Assembly: GCF_015461835.1 (NCBI RefSeq) | Contig: NZ_JACOPX010000013.1 | Coordinates: 1 to 64,000 of the forward strand | Length of the DNA: 64,000 nucleotides | Source of the DNA: Pseudomonas neuropathica | Lineage (GTDB): Bacteria > Pseudomonadota > Gammaproteobacteria > Pseudomonadales > Pseudomonadaceae | Direction of reading: 5' to 3' | Shown: positions 25,879 to 34,506 of the stretch, piece by piece | Layout of the letters: every line of letters starts with the position of its first letter | Position numbering within the stretch: position 1 is the stretch's first letter | Notes under the pieces: model-generated | Database searches by the model: none | The model's input: the letters and a program-made list of their open reading frames with translations, nothing else | What the model was told of the DNA's origin: nothing | Made by a program: the position numbers and the translations under genes

Positions 25879-28308
25879 ATGACTGGCAAACCGCCAAAGG
25901 TCAAACCTGTACCTGCCCCAATCAAAATCCCCGAATTCAGCGTAGACGGTACTCATCGGCCACCGCCGGGCTCTTCAGCAATGCCGCACCTGCCTATACC
26001 CCACCATTTCGAAACGCTGCCCGTTTCCTTCGGGCCTGACTCGATCGCCGTGACGCCAGCGATCAGAGTGAGCGTGAACCCGAGGTCATCTGCGATCGAT
26101 GATTTCGCGATGCATGTCGCGAAGTACTCACTGGCAGATTACTGGATACCCGCACCCAAAATCTTCGGTGAAGCCGAAGCGCAAGGCATCCGGGTTGTGA
26201 AGCAGCGCCAGTACGTCGCCGTAGCCGATGACCATATCGTGCAAGTGGTGCTCGACGCTGAGAGCGGGCTGTTTCGCGCCACGCTGGCCAGTGAACTCGA
26301 TCCCTCCGGCCCGCTATTGAAGCCGGACAGCGAAGGTCGGTTCTGGGGGCCGCTGGACAGCGATGTCACCCCCTTCACTGACTCAATCGCAGTACAAACC
26401 GCAGAACTTTTTCGGCGGATGGGCCGTTCCGTGGCGCAATTTTCCGCCGTCATGGTTGCACGTGTGCTGGCAGTGAGCGGGGTCAATGAATCAGTGCTGC
26501 GCGATGTGCTCATGAATGATCGCCCTGCGCCTTTTTTACTGGAGGACACCATCAGGCGATTCGAACTTGATCAGACGATTCAGGCGCAGAGACGCGGGGC
26601 CGCCCCTGAGCGATTTAGGCGGTTCAAGGATCTGGAAGGTGCCTTCGAATCCGATTGCGATGAAAACACTTTACGGATGCGTCGGGTGTTTCCACGTCTA
26701 CCGAAAACGGCCGCGCTGTCGATATGGCGCAATATGAGCGCTGCCGAGCGTTTACATATGCACAACCAACCAGGCATGCCTCAGCGAGTGGCGAAAGAGG
26801 CACTGGTGGCGCTGCGAGACATTCGCCTGGCAAGGGCCGTGGAAGGCATTCACTTAGAGGCCGTAGCCAACCCGGACAGTGATCGGTTAGTGCTGCATAT
26901 GCTCGGAAATCTGGCGAATTGGCCGCGGCAGACGCGTGTCGAAATTCGCCAAGGGACGATGGACGGGCATGTCCTGAGCGCTATCGGCGATGCCCGATCA
27001 CCGTTTCGTCACATACTGATCCGTCGGGATGATGGCTATGTCCTCCAGAGCAGCGACGCCCAATCACCTCGGAAATCGAAGGACCTGTATTCAACCATCT
27101 GGTTTCTGTTGTCGCCCGGGCATCGTCAGTTGCTGGGTGTGACAGAAGGTGGTGGTGCGGCGTTGCAACAGTGGGTCCGTGCGCAGCCGTTGCCATCACG
27201 CCAAACCGTGAGTGAGTTGTTGGGGATGGCGCCGCTTGCGGTTACCGTTGATCCTGCCACTGCACAACACCGGCAAACGGGGCAGTTGCGTGGCGGCGGC
27301 GACAACAACCTGACATCGACCAAGTCCGTTGCCGACCGTGTGCGTGATCTTTATCCGCATCTTCCAGATGAGGAGGTGACGGCATTTATCTCCGAGCGCT
27401 TGAAGAGTGATCCATCCGGCGTATTGCTGCGCCTGGAAAAAGAATTTGCGACATTGCGTAATGAACTGGCGATATGGACTGCCGATGGGGCGTCATCTCA
27501 TACGCAGACGTCGGAACCAGAGGGCGCGTCGACGCTTGCCGAACGACGCCTGGCTCGCGAGAAGTTCAGCGCAAAGCTGCAAGATATCTGGCAGCGCAAG
27601 TCGGTTTCGAGGTGGGGCGAGGGGGATTATTTTTTTTCTCACTATGTTGATTTTTCGGGTGAGTTACCAGGGTTGTCCGCCCGATTTGAATATGTAGCAG
27701 AGTTGGTATTGACCGCAAATGAACCGGGTGCACGGATAGGTGCGTTTCTCGACAGCTTTCCGAATATTCAATATTTGGGAGTCGTTGGCATAAAAATGGA
27801 GGGATTCCCGTCAGGAATATTTCAAATGCGCCAGTTAAGCGAGCTTACGCTGGACGGGTGCTCGCTAAAACTATCCGAGGTCACAGCTGAAGGATTGTCC
27901 AGAATCGAAACGCTGACCCGATTGAATCTGGCAAACAATCCTCTGACAGTTGCTCCGCATGTAGGCTACATGGCCGGTTTAACCGGATTGATGCTGAGCA
28001 ACGCACATCTTTCGAACGTTCCTTCAGGCATAGATTCGCTCAGGAAACTGGGGGTCGTGGCATTGCATGATAATAATATTTCTGACGTGGGATATGAATT
28101 GTTCGAGATTCCCGATACACAGGATCTGTTCATTGGTTTATTGAATAATCCGCTGAGTGACGCGTCAAGGCAACGGATTAGTCAGTATCTTGAAAACTCC
28201 AGTATGGATCGGAAGGTGGCAATCCAGACGGAGGAGGTGGTTTTCGAATCTGACTCCGATAGCGAGTCCTCGGAAAGCGGATTCTCGACAGGTTCAGACA
28301 GTGACTGA
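25879..28308 (+). CDS. Leucine-rich-repeat protein of the NEL-effector type, without NEL domain
   Basis: An 809-residue protein. The Pro-rich N-terminus and the following module (IRVVKQRQYVAVADDHIVQVV; RVLAVSGVNESVLRDVLM; VAKEALVALRDIRLARAVEG) resemble the N-terminal region of pseudomonad LRR/NEL toxins. Residues about 485-540 (DRVRDLYPHLPDEEVTAFI) and 560-600 parallel the inter-LRR module of the protein at the right end of the window (QRYRNLFPSKTIKECREFI). A block of about five LRRs follows, ending in NNPLSDASRQRISQYL (the other protein: NNPLSDATPQQLLAY). After that point the other protein continues into a ligase domain. This one ends in an acidic Ser/Asp tail (FESDSDSESSESGFS). It therefore lacks the catalytic part. 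Confidence 0.75.
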   Translation: MTGKPPKVKPVPAPIKIPEFSVDGTHRPPPGSSAMPHLPIPHHFETLPVSFGPDSIAVTPAIRVSVNPRSSAIDDFAMHVAKYSLADYWIPAPKIFGEAEAQGIRVVKQRQYVAVADDHIVQVVLDAESGLFRATLASELDPSGPLLKPDSEGRFWGPLDSDVTPFTDSIAVQTAELFRRMGRSVAQFSAVMVARVLAVSGVNESVLRDVLMNDRPAPFLLEDTIRRFELDQTIQAQRRGAAPERFRRFKDLEGAFESDCDENTLRMRRVFPRLPKTAALSIWRNMSAAERLHMHNQPGMPQRVAKEALVALRDIRLARAVEGIHLEAVANPDSDRLVLHMLGNLANWPRQTRVEIRQGTMDGHVLSAIGDARSPFRHILIRRDDGYVLQSSDAQSPRKSKDLYSTIWFLLSPGHRQLLGVTEGGGAALQQWVRAQPLPSRQTVSELLGMAPLAVTVDPATAQHRQTGQLRGGGDNNLTSTKSVADRVRDLYPHLPDEEVTAFISERLKSDPSGVLLRLEKEFATLRNELAIWTADGASSHTQTSEPEGASTLAERRLAREKFSAKLQDIWQRKSVSRWGEGDYFFSHYVDFSGELPGLSARFEYVAELVLTANEPGARIGAFLDSFPNIQYLGVVGIKMEGFPSGIFQMRQLSELTLDGCSLKLSEVTAEGLSRIETLTRLNLANNPLTVAPHVGYMAGLTGLMLSNAHLSNVPSGIDSLRKLGVVALHDNNISDVGYELFEIPDTQDLFIGLLNNPLSDASRQRISQYLENSSMDRKVAIQTEEVVFESDSDSESSESGFSTGSDSD

Positions 28309-28372
28309 ATGTTGGTGGAAGTAACCGCTCCTTTATTTGTCTAACATAACCTGACAAGAATAAACTGTCCGT

Positions 28373-28418
28373 TGGCTCCCCTTTTGATTGTGAGTAGTTG
28401 AAGTCATAAGGGGAGCCA
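28373..28418. terminator. Long-stem hairpin after the LRR gene
   Basis: An 11-bp perfect stem TGGCTCCCCTT/AAGGGGAGCCA has a 24-base AT-rich loop, 64 bases after the LRR stop. The surrounding gap 28309-28648 is AT-rich, has no ORF of note and shows no remnant of a ligase domain. Confidence 0.5.
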
Positions 28419-28648
28419 GATTATTGAGTGCTGAAATCAAAGGGGCGGAAAGAGTGTGGTTGAAGTTTGCATAAGGTGGTCTGCAATTTTTGAAAGTATT
28501 AGCATTTGTGAGGGTTGTTGAGGGTGGTGTTGAAATATTACTTTCTAATAATTTGTCGAATGTCGCGGCTGTTCTTATTTAAAACGATCGTCAATAGTTT
28601 GCTGAGTCCTTAGAGGGCGAAATCTATTAATCAGCAAGGTATTGATAA

Positions 28649-29635
28649 ATGTTTGATGATCAAATTGGTATTTCCCGTATAGAGGTAAAGCTCGACTCCA
28701 CAAGGTCAGGCCAGCATAAAGTGCTGTATGCCAATGGGCGCATGCAGGTGCGGGTGTTGGTCCTTCTGCACGGGATCGATAACAATGGCGATGGCGCATC
28801 TCTGTATGGGCATCCCGCCCTGCAAACACTGCGGTTGATCGCCTATAACGGCGCGCGCCCTCTGGAAGGCGACTGGAATGTATCGCTGCAGGAAAATCGT
28901 TATGCTCACGAAATGTCGGGTGGTGCACCGCGGATTACCGAAGTACCACGTGCCGCGCACAATCGGATAAGTGACGACTCTGATCCCGTGCAGATTTTCC
29001 AGTTTTGGGTTTCGGCCACCAGGCCCGGAATCATGGAAGTGGCCGCCGAAATTCTCGTGGATGGCGTGTTATTGCGAAGTAACGGAATTGGCTTTGACAG
29101 CAGTGTTACGCTGGAGGCAATTCCGCCGAAAGAATATTCGCTGAAGAGCTTTACATTTAATGAATATGGTAGCAAACAGCAGAAAGCACAATATGACTGG
29201 GTTCAAAGTCATCACATTGGGCTGCACGCGGACGGCAGGCAGATTCACCTGTTTGACTGGTACAGCAGTGAGGTAAAACTTGATCCTTATGATTCCGAAA
29301 ATGCGGTGCAAGTCTATGCCTCTGGAAACATTCCTGGTACTCGCGACGGGCGCAGAAACTTTTACGGTTACATGGCACCCATCTACGGCCTGAAAGCAAA
29401 TTTCCGCAGTCCCCTCGGTGTCATGAACGTGCCGATCAACAATGCGCCTGGGCAACTGACGCTTGTTCAATATATTTCCGCTGACCTGCAAGTGGGGCGG
29501 GAAAGCGAGGGTTCATTTGAGTTTGCAGTGATCGATGAGTTTGGCTCGGAACACAGGCTGTGTATCGAAGGTAATAAAGAGCAGCGCACTTTTATTCTGG
29601 GTGAGTCCAAGCGACCAATGAAACAGCTTGTCTGA
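28649..29635 (+). CDS. Uncharacterised accessory protein, paralogue B
   Basis: A 328-residue protein paralogous to the one at 24660-25691, sharing the NGRMQV-V-VL--G(V/I)D, FWVS, SNG..SSVT(I/L)EA, G(R/Q)QI.L.DW and ID(E)xG(T/S)EHRL blocks in the same order. It lacks that protein's ~20-residue N-terminal extension and has a slightly longer basic tail. No enzyme motif, signal peptide or membrane helix can be seen. It directly precedes the RHS toxin gene (81 bases), so an accessory, carrier or partner role for that toxin is possible; this is inference only. The ribosome binding site is weak. Confidence 0.65.
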   Translation: MFDDQIGISRIEVKLDSTRSGQHKVLYANGRMQVRVLVLLHGIDNNGDGASLYGHPALQTLRLIAYNGARPLEGDWNVSLQENRYAHEMSGGAPRITEVPRAAHNRISDDSDPVQIFQFWVSATRPGIMEVAAEILVDGVLLRSNGIGFDSSVTLEAIPPKEYSLKSFTFNEYGSKQQKAQYDWVQSHHIGLHADGRQIHLFDWYSSEVKLDPYDSENAVQVYASGNIPGTRDGRRNFYGYMAPIYGLKANFRSPLGVMNVPINNAPGQLTLVQYISADLQVGRESEGSFEFAVIDEFGSEHRLCIEGNKEQRTFILGESKRPMKQLV

Positions 29636-29645
29636 TTTCATAATG

Positions 29646-29668
29646 TGGCCAGCGATGTTGGCTGGCCA
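29646..29668 (+). terminator. Intergenic hairpin before the RHS gene
   Basis: An 8-bp perfect stem TGGCCAGC/GCTGGCCA with a 7-base loop lies 10 bases after the paralogue-B stop. No T run follows. It is one of three such hairpins, one per intergenic gap of this cluster. Confidence 0.45.
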
Positions 29669-29715
29669 GGTTTACGAGTCAATATCTGGATCTTGAATAA
29701 AAAGGACGTTTTTCA

Positions 29716-32700
29716 ATGGAAAGTAATTTATCTGCCGCTGTTCATTCAAATGCTTTCAACTTCGGTGAGTTTGTCTCCGGTGGTGTTGATCCCCGCACCG
29801 GCATGTATACGTGTTCGTTTTCGTTAGGAAAGCTGCACTCGGCGGATCTCAATGGTCCTGAGCTTGCACTTTCAATGGGTTTCAATCCGCTCAATCAAGC
29901 GGACTCCGGTTTTGGCATTGGCTGGTCTTTGACCCTGACCCATTACGACTTGCGCAGCAAAGTCATGACGCTGTCCAACGGTGAGCGTTACAAGGCTGTG
30001 GAAACGTCCACCGGTTTGAAGTTCAAGGAAATGAAGCTGCAAACGGCAAAGGTGCTGGTGACCGGAGCAGGGCGCTATGAAGTTCGATACAAGGATGGTC
30101 GGCGTGAACTGCTCAAGGTCCTGGCTGGCACTCAGGTCGCCGTAGCGGAAAAAATAATCGCGGCGAACGGTGTAAGCATCGCGTTGAAGCACGAGATGTT
30201 CAACCAGTTCCCCAGGTTGGCCGAAGTTCGTGACGCCAAACAATGCCTGCTGAAAATCACCCGCAATGCAGGTCAGGTAACGTTGACCCGGTATCCCGAT
30301 ACCTCTTCCAGTTCCGACTACAAGTTGATCTTGAAAAACGCTCGGGTAACGGCTATCGAGCTTCCGGTAGGCAAAGGTTGGGAGCTGGAATATGAAGTCA
30401 TAGACGAGGGCAGCTATTTGCACCGAGTCGTCAATCCACTACGCGGCGTAGAAATCATTCGCTACAAGCGGCAAGGTCATAGCTTCGTAAATGGCGCGGA
30501 ACAGACACTGCCGTTTGTTATCGCGCACGATATCTACCCAGGGCGCGGCCAACCCAGACTCTGCAAGACATACACGTACTCCGACCATAACTTCCTTGGG
30601 CAGGGCCTCCTCCCTGCCAAGGATAATGACCTGGACCCGCTCTATCTGGCGCCCGGCCACTATGTCTATACCTCGGACGAGCAGTTGTTACTGAGCGGCA
30701 AAGTGCATACGCGCATTAAACGCACCTACAACAAGTTCCATCTGTTGGTGGCTGAGGTTACAACCTGCGGTGACGCCCAGATCGCCACCGCCACCGAGTA
30801 TCACTGCTCCGTCACCAAGCCTTTCAATGAGCAGGCGGCTCAGTTTCGCATGCCGAAAGTCCATACGGTGACTCACCTCGATCGACGCACCCAACAGCAG
30901 CGTGTGGAAACCACCGTCACCGAGTTCGATGGCGAAGGCAACTTGCTCAAACACATTGAGCCAAGTGGGGTGACGACTTCGACGGAGTTTTATCCGGTAG
31001 ATGGTGGAGACAATTGCCCAGAGGATCCGCTGGGTTTCTCCAGGTTCCCGAAAAAGAGAACGGTTACCGCTGCCGCGTCGGATGGGGCTACGACTGTCAC
31101 GTACTACGACTATGCGCTGCATACTGCATTGGAGGGGGCGGAGCTGGCATTCGTGTTGCCGGTTGCTGAACGTTTTTACGAAGTTGTGGCAGATGTTGAA
31201 GTCTTACGCTCGAAAACCGAACGCAGCTATCTGGATACGCCCAAGGACCCACTCAAGCACGGTGCCACGAAACAGCAAAGTATCACCCTCAATGAGAAAA
31301 AAACCTCTACCGGGTTTTCCTATGAACTCGAGGGTGACAGGTTGCGAGTCAAGTCCAGCACATGTGGATTCGACGGTGCGCTACAGACCCGTGAGAAAGT
31401 GCTTTCGACGCTGACCGGATTACTGATGTCAGAGGTCGGTGTCGATGGCGAGCACGTCGAACATGAATACGACGCCATCGGCCGGGCAGTGCGCAAAACG
31501 GTTGCTTCCGGGAGCCCTTATGCGGCCGCTACCCAGTTTGCCTATCTGGCCGCCAGTAAACAGCAACCGGCGACCATGGTGACCACGGATCCCGTCGGTG
31601 GTGAGCAACGAGTGCATTATGACGGCCTGGAGCGGGTGATCACCGTTCAGGAAAAGGACTGCGACCATCCTGACAAGGACGGGCTTATTCAGGCCCGCAC
31701 GATTTATTCTGCCCTGCATGATTCGGTCGGTCATACGATGAAAGTGACGCTGACCGATTGGCGTGACGGCAAGCCTTATCCGGTCAGTACCCGCTACGAA
31801 TTCGATTCCTGGGGCCAGGTCAGCAAGACGCTGCATGCCGACGGGCGTATCGAACACAGCGAGGCGAATCCGGTTCTTCGCCAGCAAACCCATTGGCTAC
31901 AGGGGCTGGGCAAGACACTCACCCTCGTCAATGACTTCGGTAAACCGCTGAGTGTGGAAAGCTTCAATCTGAAGAACAAGAGTCTGGGCAAAACTGTTTA
32001 CAGCTATGACGGGTTCGGGCGCACAACCAGCCAGACAGATCCTGTCGGTAACACCACTCGATATGAATACGACGTTTTTGACCGGATAGTTCGCACTGTC
32101 CTGCCTGACGCCAGTGCCGTCGTGAACGACTACGCCGAGCATAGCGATGAAGAACTACCGATCAGCATTAAGGTCGGTGACAAGGTGTTGGGGCAGCAAA
32201 CTTATGACGGCTTGAGTCGTTTAATACAAAGTACCGTCGGCGGACGAAAGTCCGAGGCGGGTTATGAGGCGGGCTTCACTCAGCCTCAGTGGTACAAGAG
32301 TGCCGATGGCAAAAAAACCGAATTCACATATTTGCGCGATCTGGGCGGTGTGCTGACGGAGCGCAAGGCCGGGGAACTGGTCACTACCCTGACTTACGAC
32401 AAGGTCAGTGGCAATCCCTTGACCTGTACCGAAGACGGCAGGGAACGCAGTTTTGCCTATTACCCTTCCGGACGCCTCAAATCCGAAACGACGACCTTCG
32501 GCGCTATCACAAAATCAACGTCCAGTACCTGGTCCCTGCAGGGACGACCGATCAGCCATGTCGATGTACTCGGCTCCGAAAGCCGATCCGAATACGACAA
32601 GCACGGCCGCCTGCTATCCACCTCACGGGGTTCGTTGACAACCGAATTCCACTACGACACCCAGACGGGGATGCTGGGCTGGACGAAAACCGAAGACACG

Positions 32701-34491
32701 TCGATCAAGCGGCAGATGATCACGCGGTTTGCCTATGACGATATCGGTCGTGAAACCCGCCGTACGTTCGAGATTCAGGGCCAGCCCGAGCAGACGCTGG
32801 AATCGACTTACACGCTTGCCGGCAAACTGGCGCAGAAAATCTCCAGGCGCGGCACGCAAGTATTGCGCGACGAACAATTCACCTACGATGTGCGCGGGCG
32901 GCTGATCCAGTACGACTGCGCCGGCACCCAAAAGCCCCGCGATCCGTATGGCAAGGAAATTGTCCGGCAGACGTTCACGTTCGATGCGCTGGATAACATT
33001 CTGACCGTGCAGACGAAGTTCCCGCTGGGCATGAATCTGACCACCTTCAGTTATGACAATCCTGATCCTGCACAGCTCAGTGCAGTCAAACATTCCCATG
33101 CCGACTATCCACCGGCAGTGACACTGGAATACGACGCCAACGGCAGGATGATCAAGGACGACCAGGCGCGAACCCTGGCCTATGACGCATTCGGACGTCT
33201 TGAGCAATTGTCCAGCGCAGGGGGATCAGTCATTCGTGGCTACCATTACGACGGCTTCGACGATCTGGTCGAACTGTCGCAACCCGACAAGGTGCTTACG
33301 CAGCGTTACTACCATGCGGGCCGGGTCGCCAATGAGGTCAGTGGTGAAAACTCGTCCAGTGTTGTGCGTCACGGTGGAGCGCTTGTGGGGCAACAGCAGC
33401 TCGGTCCGAACGCCGGCGCGCAGCTGTTTGGTACCGATCAGCAGCAAAGCGTGCTGGCAACGCTGGGCAAGGAACAGCTCACCGATTGCGCCTACAGCCC
33501 TTACGGGCATCGCCCTGCCGAAGGTGGATTGTTCAGCCTGGCAGGGTTCAACGGCGAGCAACTGGATCCGGTGACCGGGTTGTATCTGCTGGGTAACGGT
33601 TACAGGGCCTATAGTCCGACACTCATGCGTTTTCTCGCCCCCGACAGCATGAGTCCGTTCGGCGCGGGCGGATTGAATGCCTACAGTTATTGCCTGGGCG
33701 ACCCAGTCAATCGTGTCGACCCAACCGGGCATATATCCTGGCAAACGATCCTGGGCATCGGACTCAGTATTCTCGGGGTTGTGGCCAGCGTACTGACGAT
33801 GGGCGCGGCGACGCCATGGGCAGTGGCGGCGTTGGGGCTGGCGGTTGCTTCAGGCCTGGCGGGTATTGCCAGCGAGGTGGTCAATGAGCTGGCACCGGGT
33901 TCTCAAGCAGGCGAGATCTTGGGCTGGATCAGCTTTGGTCTTGGGCTGGCTTCGCTGGGTGCAGGTATGGCGGCAGGTGCAAAAGCTGCTGTGAATGCTG
34001 GCAGGAAGATGGCTTCAGCCTTTAGCCAAGGGCTCAGTGGCAGGGGCGCAGGCAAAGCGGGGCAATTTTTGAAGAAGGGCGGCAAAGGCGCCAAGGCTGC
34101 AGCCAAAAAAGCCAACGCGCCGGTTGAGAAAGTGGCGGATGAACCTTGGCAACTGCACAGGGCCAAAAAAGACAATTTCGTGTCTGAAATCAATGAGCAG
34201 AGGGCTAAAGGTTTCTACGAACTCGTGGAAAGCAATAAGTCCGCCAGCCAGGCAGCGGCGGAGTCCGAGATGCTGTACGAGGAGTTCGGACCCGTCGGCG
34301 CTGGAAGAAAAGTAACGCATGTTTTTTTTGCGAAGACCAAAGGACGTGGCGAGCGTATTTACCTTCTAGAGGACAGTAAGCAGCGAGTATGCAAAGTCTT
34401 GCAGGCGGGCGGCCATTTGTCCGACGGGCAGACCAACACAATGATGAAAACGGCTAAAAGCATTGACACAACGCGTCTGCCAGCGACCTGA
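29716..34491 (+). CDS. RHS/YD-repeat polymorphic toxin
   Basis: A 1591-residue RHS-repeat protein. The N-terminus (FGEFVSGGVDPRTGMYT; GFGIGWSLTLTHYD) is the start of an RHS shell like that of SpvB/TcB-type proteins, with no PAAR domain. Dozens of YD repeats follow (YDGFGRTTSQTDPVGNTTRYEYD-like units, about residues 430-1280). The conserved RHS end LYLLGNGYRAYSP-LMRFLAPDSMSPFG-NAYSYCLGDPVNRVDPTGH closes the shell near residue 1339. After it come a Gly/Ala-rich hydrophobic stretch, a Lys/Ala linker and a ~115-residue C-terminal domain (from about EPWQLHRAKKD) that I do not recognise. In this family that domain is the cleaved toxin. AAAAAGGACG provides the ribosome binding site. The stop is 15 bases from queG, leaving no room for an immunity gene. 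Confidence 0.88.
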   Translation: MESNLSAAVHSNAFNFGEFVSGGVDPRTGMYTCSFSLGKLHSADLNGPELALSMGFNPLNQADSGFGIGWSLTLTHYDLRSKVMTLSNGERYKAVETSTGLKFKEMKLQTAKVLVTGAGRYEVRYKDGRRELLKVLAGTQVAVAEKIIAANGVSIALKHEMFNQFPRLAEVRDAKQCLLKITRNAGQVTLTRYPDTSSSSDYKLILKNARVTAIELPVGKGWELEYEVIDEGSYLHRVVNPLRGVEIIRYKRQGHSFVNGAEQTLPFVIAHDIYPGRGQPRLCKTYTYSDHNFLGQGLLPAKDNDLDPLYLAPGHYVYTSDEQLLLSGKVHTRIKRTYNKFHLLVAEVTTCGDAQIATATEYHCSVTKPFNEQAAQFRMPKVHTVTHLDRRTQQQRVETTVTEFDGEGNLLKHIEPSGVTTSTEFYPVDGGDNCPEDPLGFSRFPKKRTVTAAASDGATTVTYYDYALHTALEGAELAFVLPVAERFYEVVADVEVLRSKTERSYLDTPKDPLKHGATKQQSITLNEKKTSTGFSYELEGDRLRVKSSTCGFDGALQTREKVLSTLTGLLMSEVGVDGEHVEHEYDAIGRAVRKTVASGSPYAAATQFAYLAASKQQPATMVTTDPVGGEQRVHYDGLERVITVQEKDCDHPDKDGLIQARTIYSALHDSVGHTMKVTLTDWRDGKPYPVSTRYEFDSWGQVSKTLHADGRIEHSEANPVLRQQTHWLQGLGKTLTLVNDFGKPLSVESFNLKNKSLGKTVYSYDGFGRTTSQTDPVGNTTRYEYDVFDRIVRTVLPDASAVVNDYAEHSDEELPISIKVGDKVLGQQTYDGLSRLIQSTVGGRKSEAGYEAGFTQPQWYKSADGKKTEFTYLRDLGGVLTERKAGELVTTLTYDKVSGNPLTCTEDGRERSFAYYPSGRLKSETTTFGAITKSTSSTWSLQGRPISHVDVLGSESRSEYDKHGRLLSTSRGSLTTEFHYDTQTGMLGWTKTEDTSIKRQMITRFAYDDIGRETRRTFEIQGQPEQTLESTYTLAGKLAQKISRRGTQVLRDEQFTYDVRGRLIQYDCAGTQKPRDPYGKEIVRQTFTFDALDNILTVQTKFPLGMNLTTFSYDNPDPAQLSAVKHSHADYPPAVTLEYDANGRMIKDDQARTLAYDAFGRLEQLSSAGGSVIRGYHYDGFDDLVELSQPDKVLTQRYYHAGRVANEVSGENSSSVVRHGGALVGQQQLGPNAGAQLFGTDQQQSVLATLGKEQLTDCAYSPYGHRPAEGGLFSLAGFNGEQLDPVTGLYLLGNGYRAYSPTLMRFLAPDSMSPFGAGGLNAYSYCLGDPVNRVDPTGHISWQTILGIGLSILGVVASVLTMGAATPWAVAALGLAVASGLAGIASEVVNELAPGSQAGEILGWISFGLGLASLGAGMAAGAKAAVNAGRKMASAFSQGLSGRGAGKAGQFLKKGGKGAKAAAKKANAPVEKVADEPWQLHRAKKDNFVSEINEQRAKGFYELVESNKSASQAAAESEMLYEEFGPVGAGRKVTHVFFAKTKGRGERIYLLEDSKQRVCKVLQAGGHLSDGQTNTMMKTAKSIDTTRLPAT

Positions 34492-34506
34492 GTACTTTGT
34501 TGCCTT

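Noticed and set aside
28309..28648. Decayed ligase domain after the shortened LRR gene.
   Set aside because: The gap is AT-rich with frequent stops and no NEL-like residues in any frame by eye.
29716..34491. Classification of the RHS protein as a type VI secretion effector.
   Set aside because: There is no PAAR domain at its N-terminus and no VgrG, Hcp or EagR-type gene nearby; the export route remains open.
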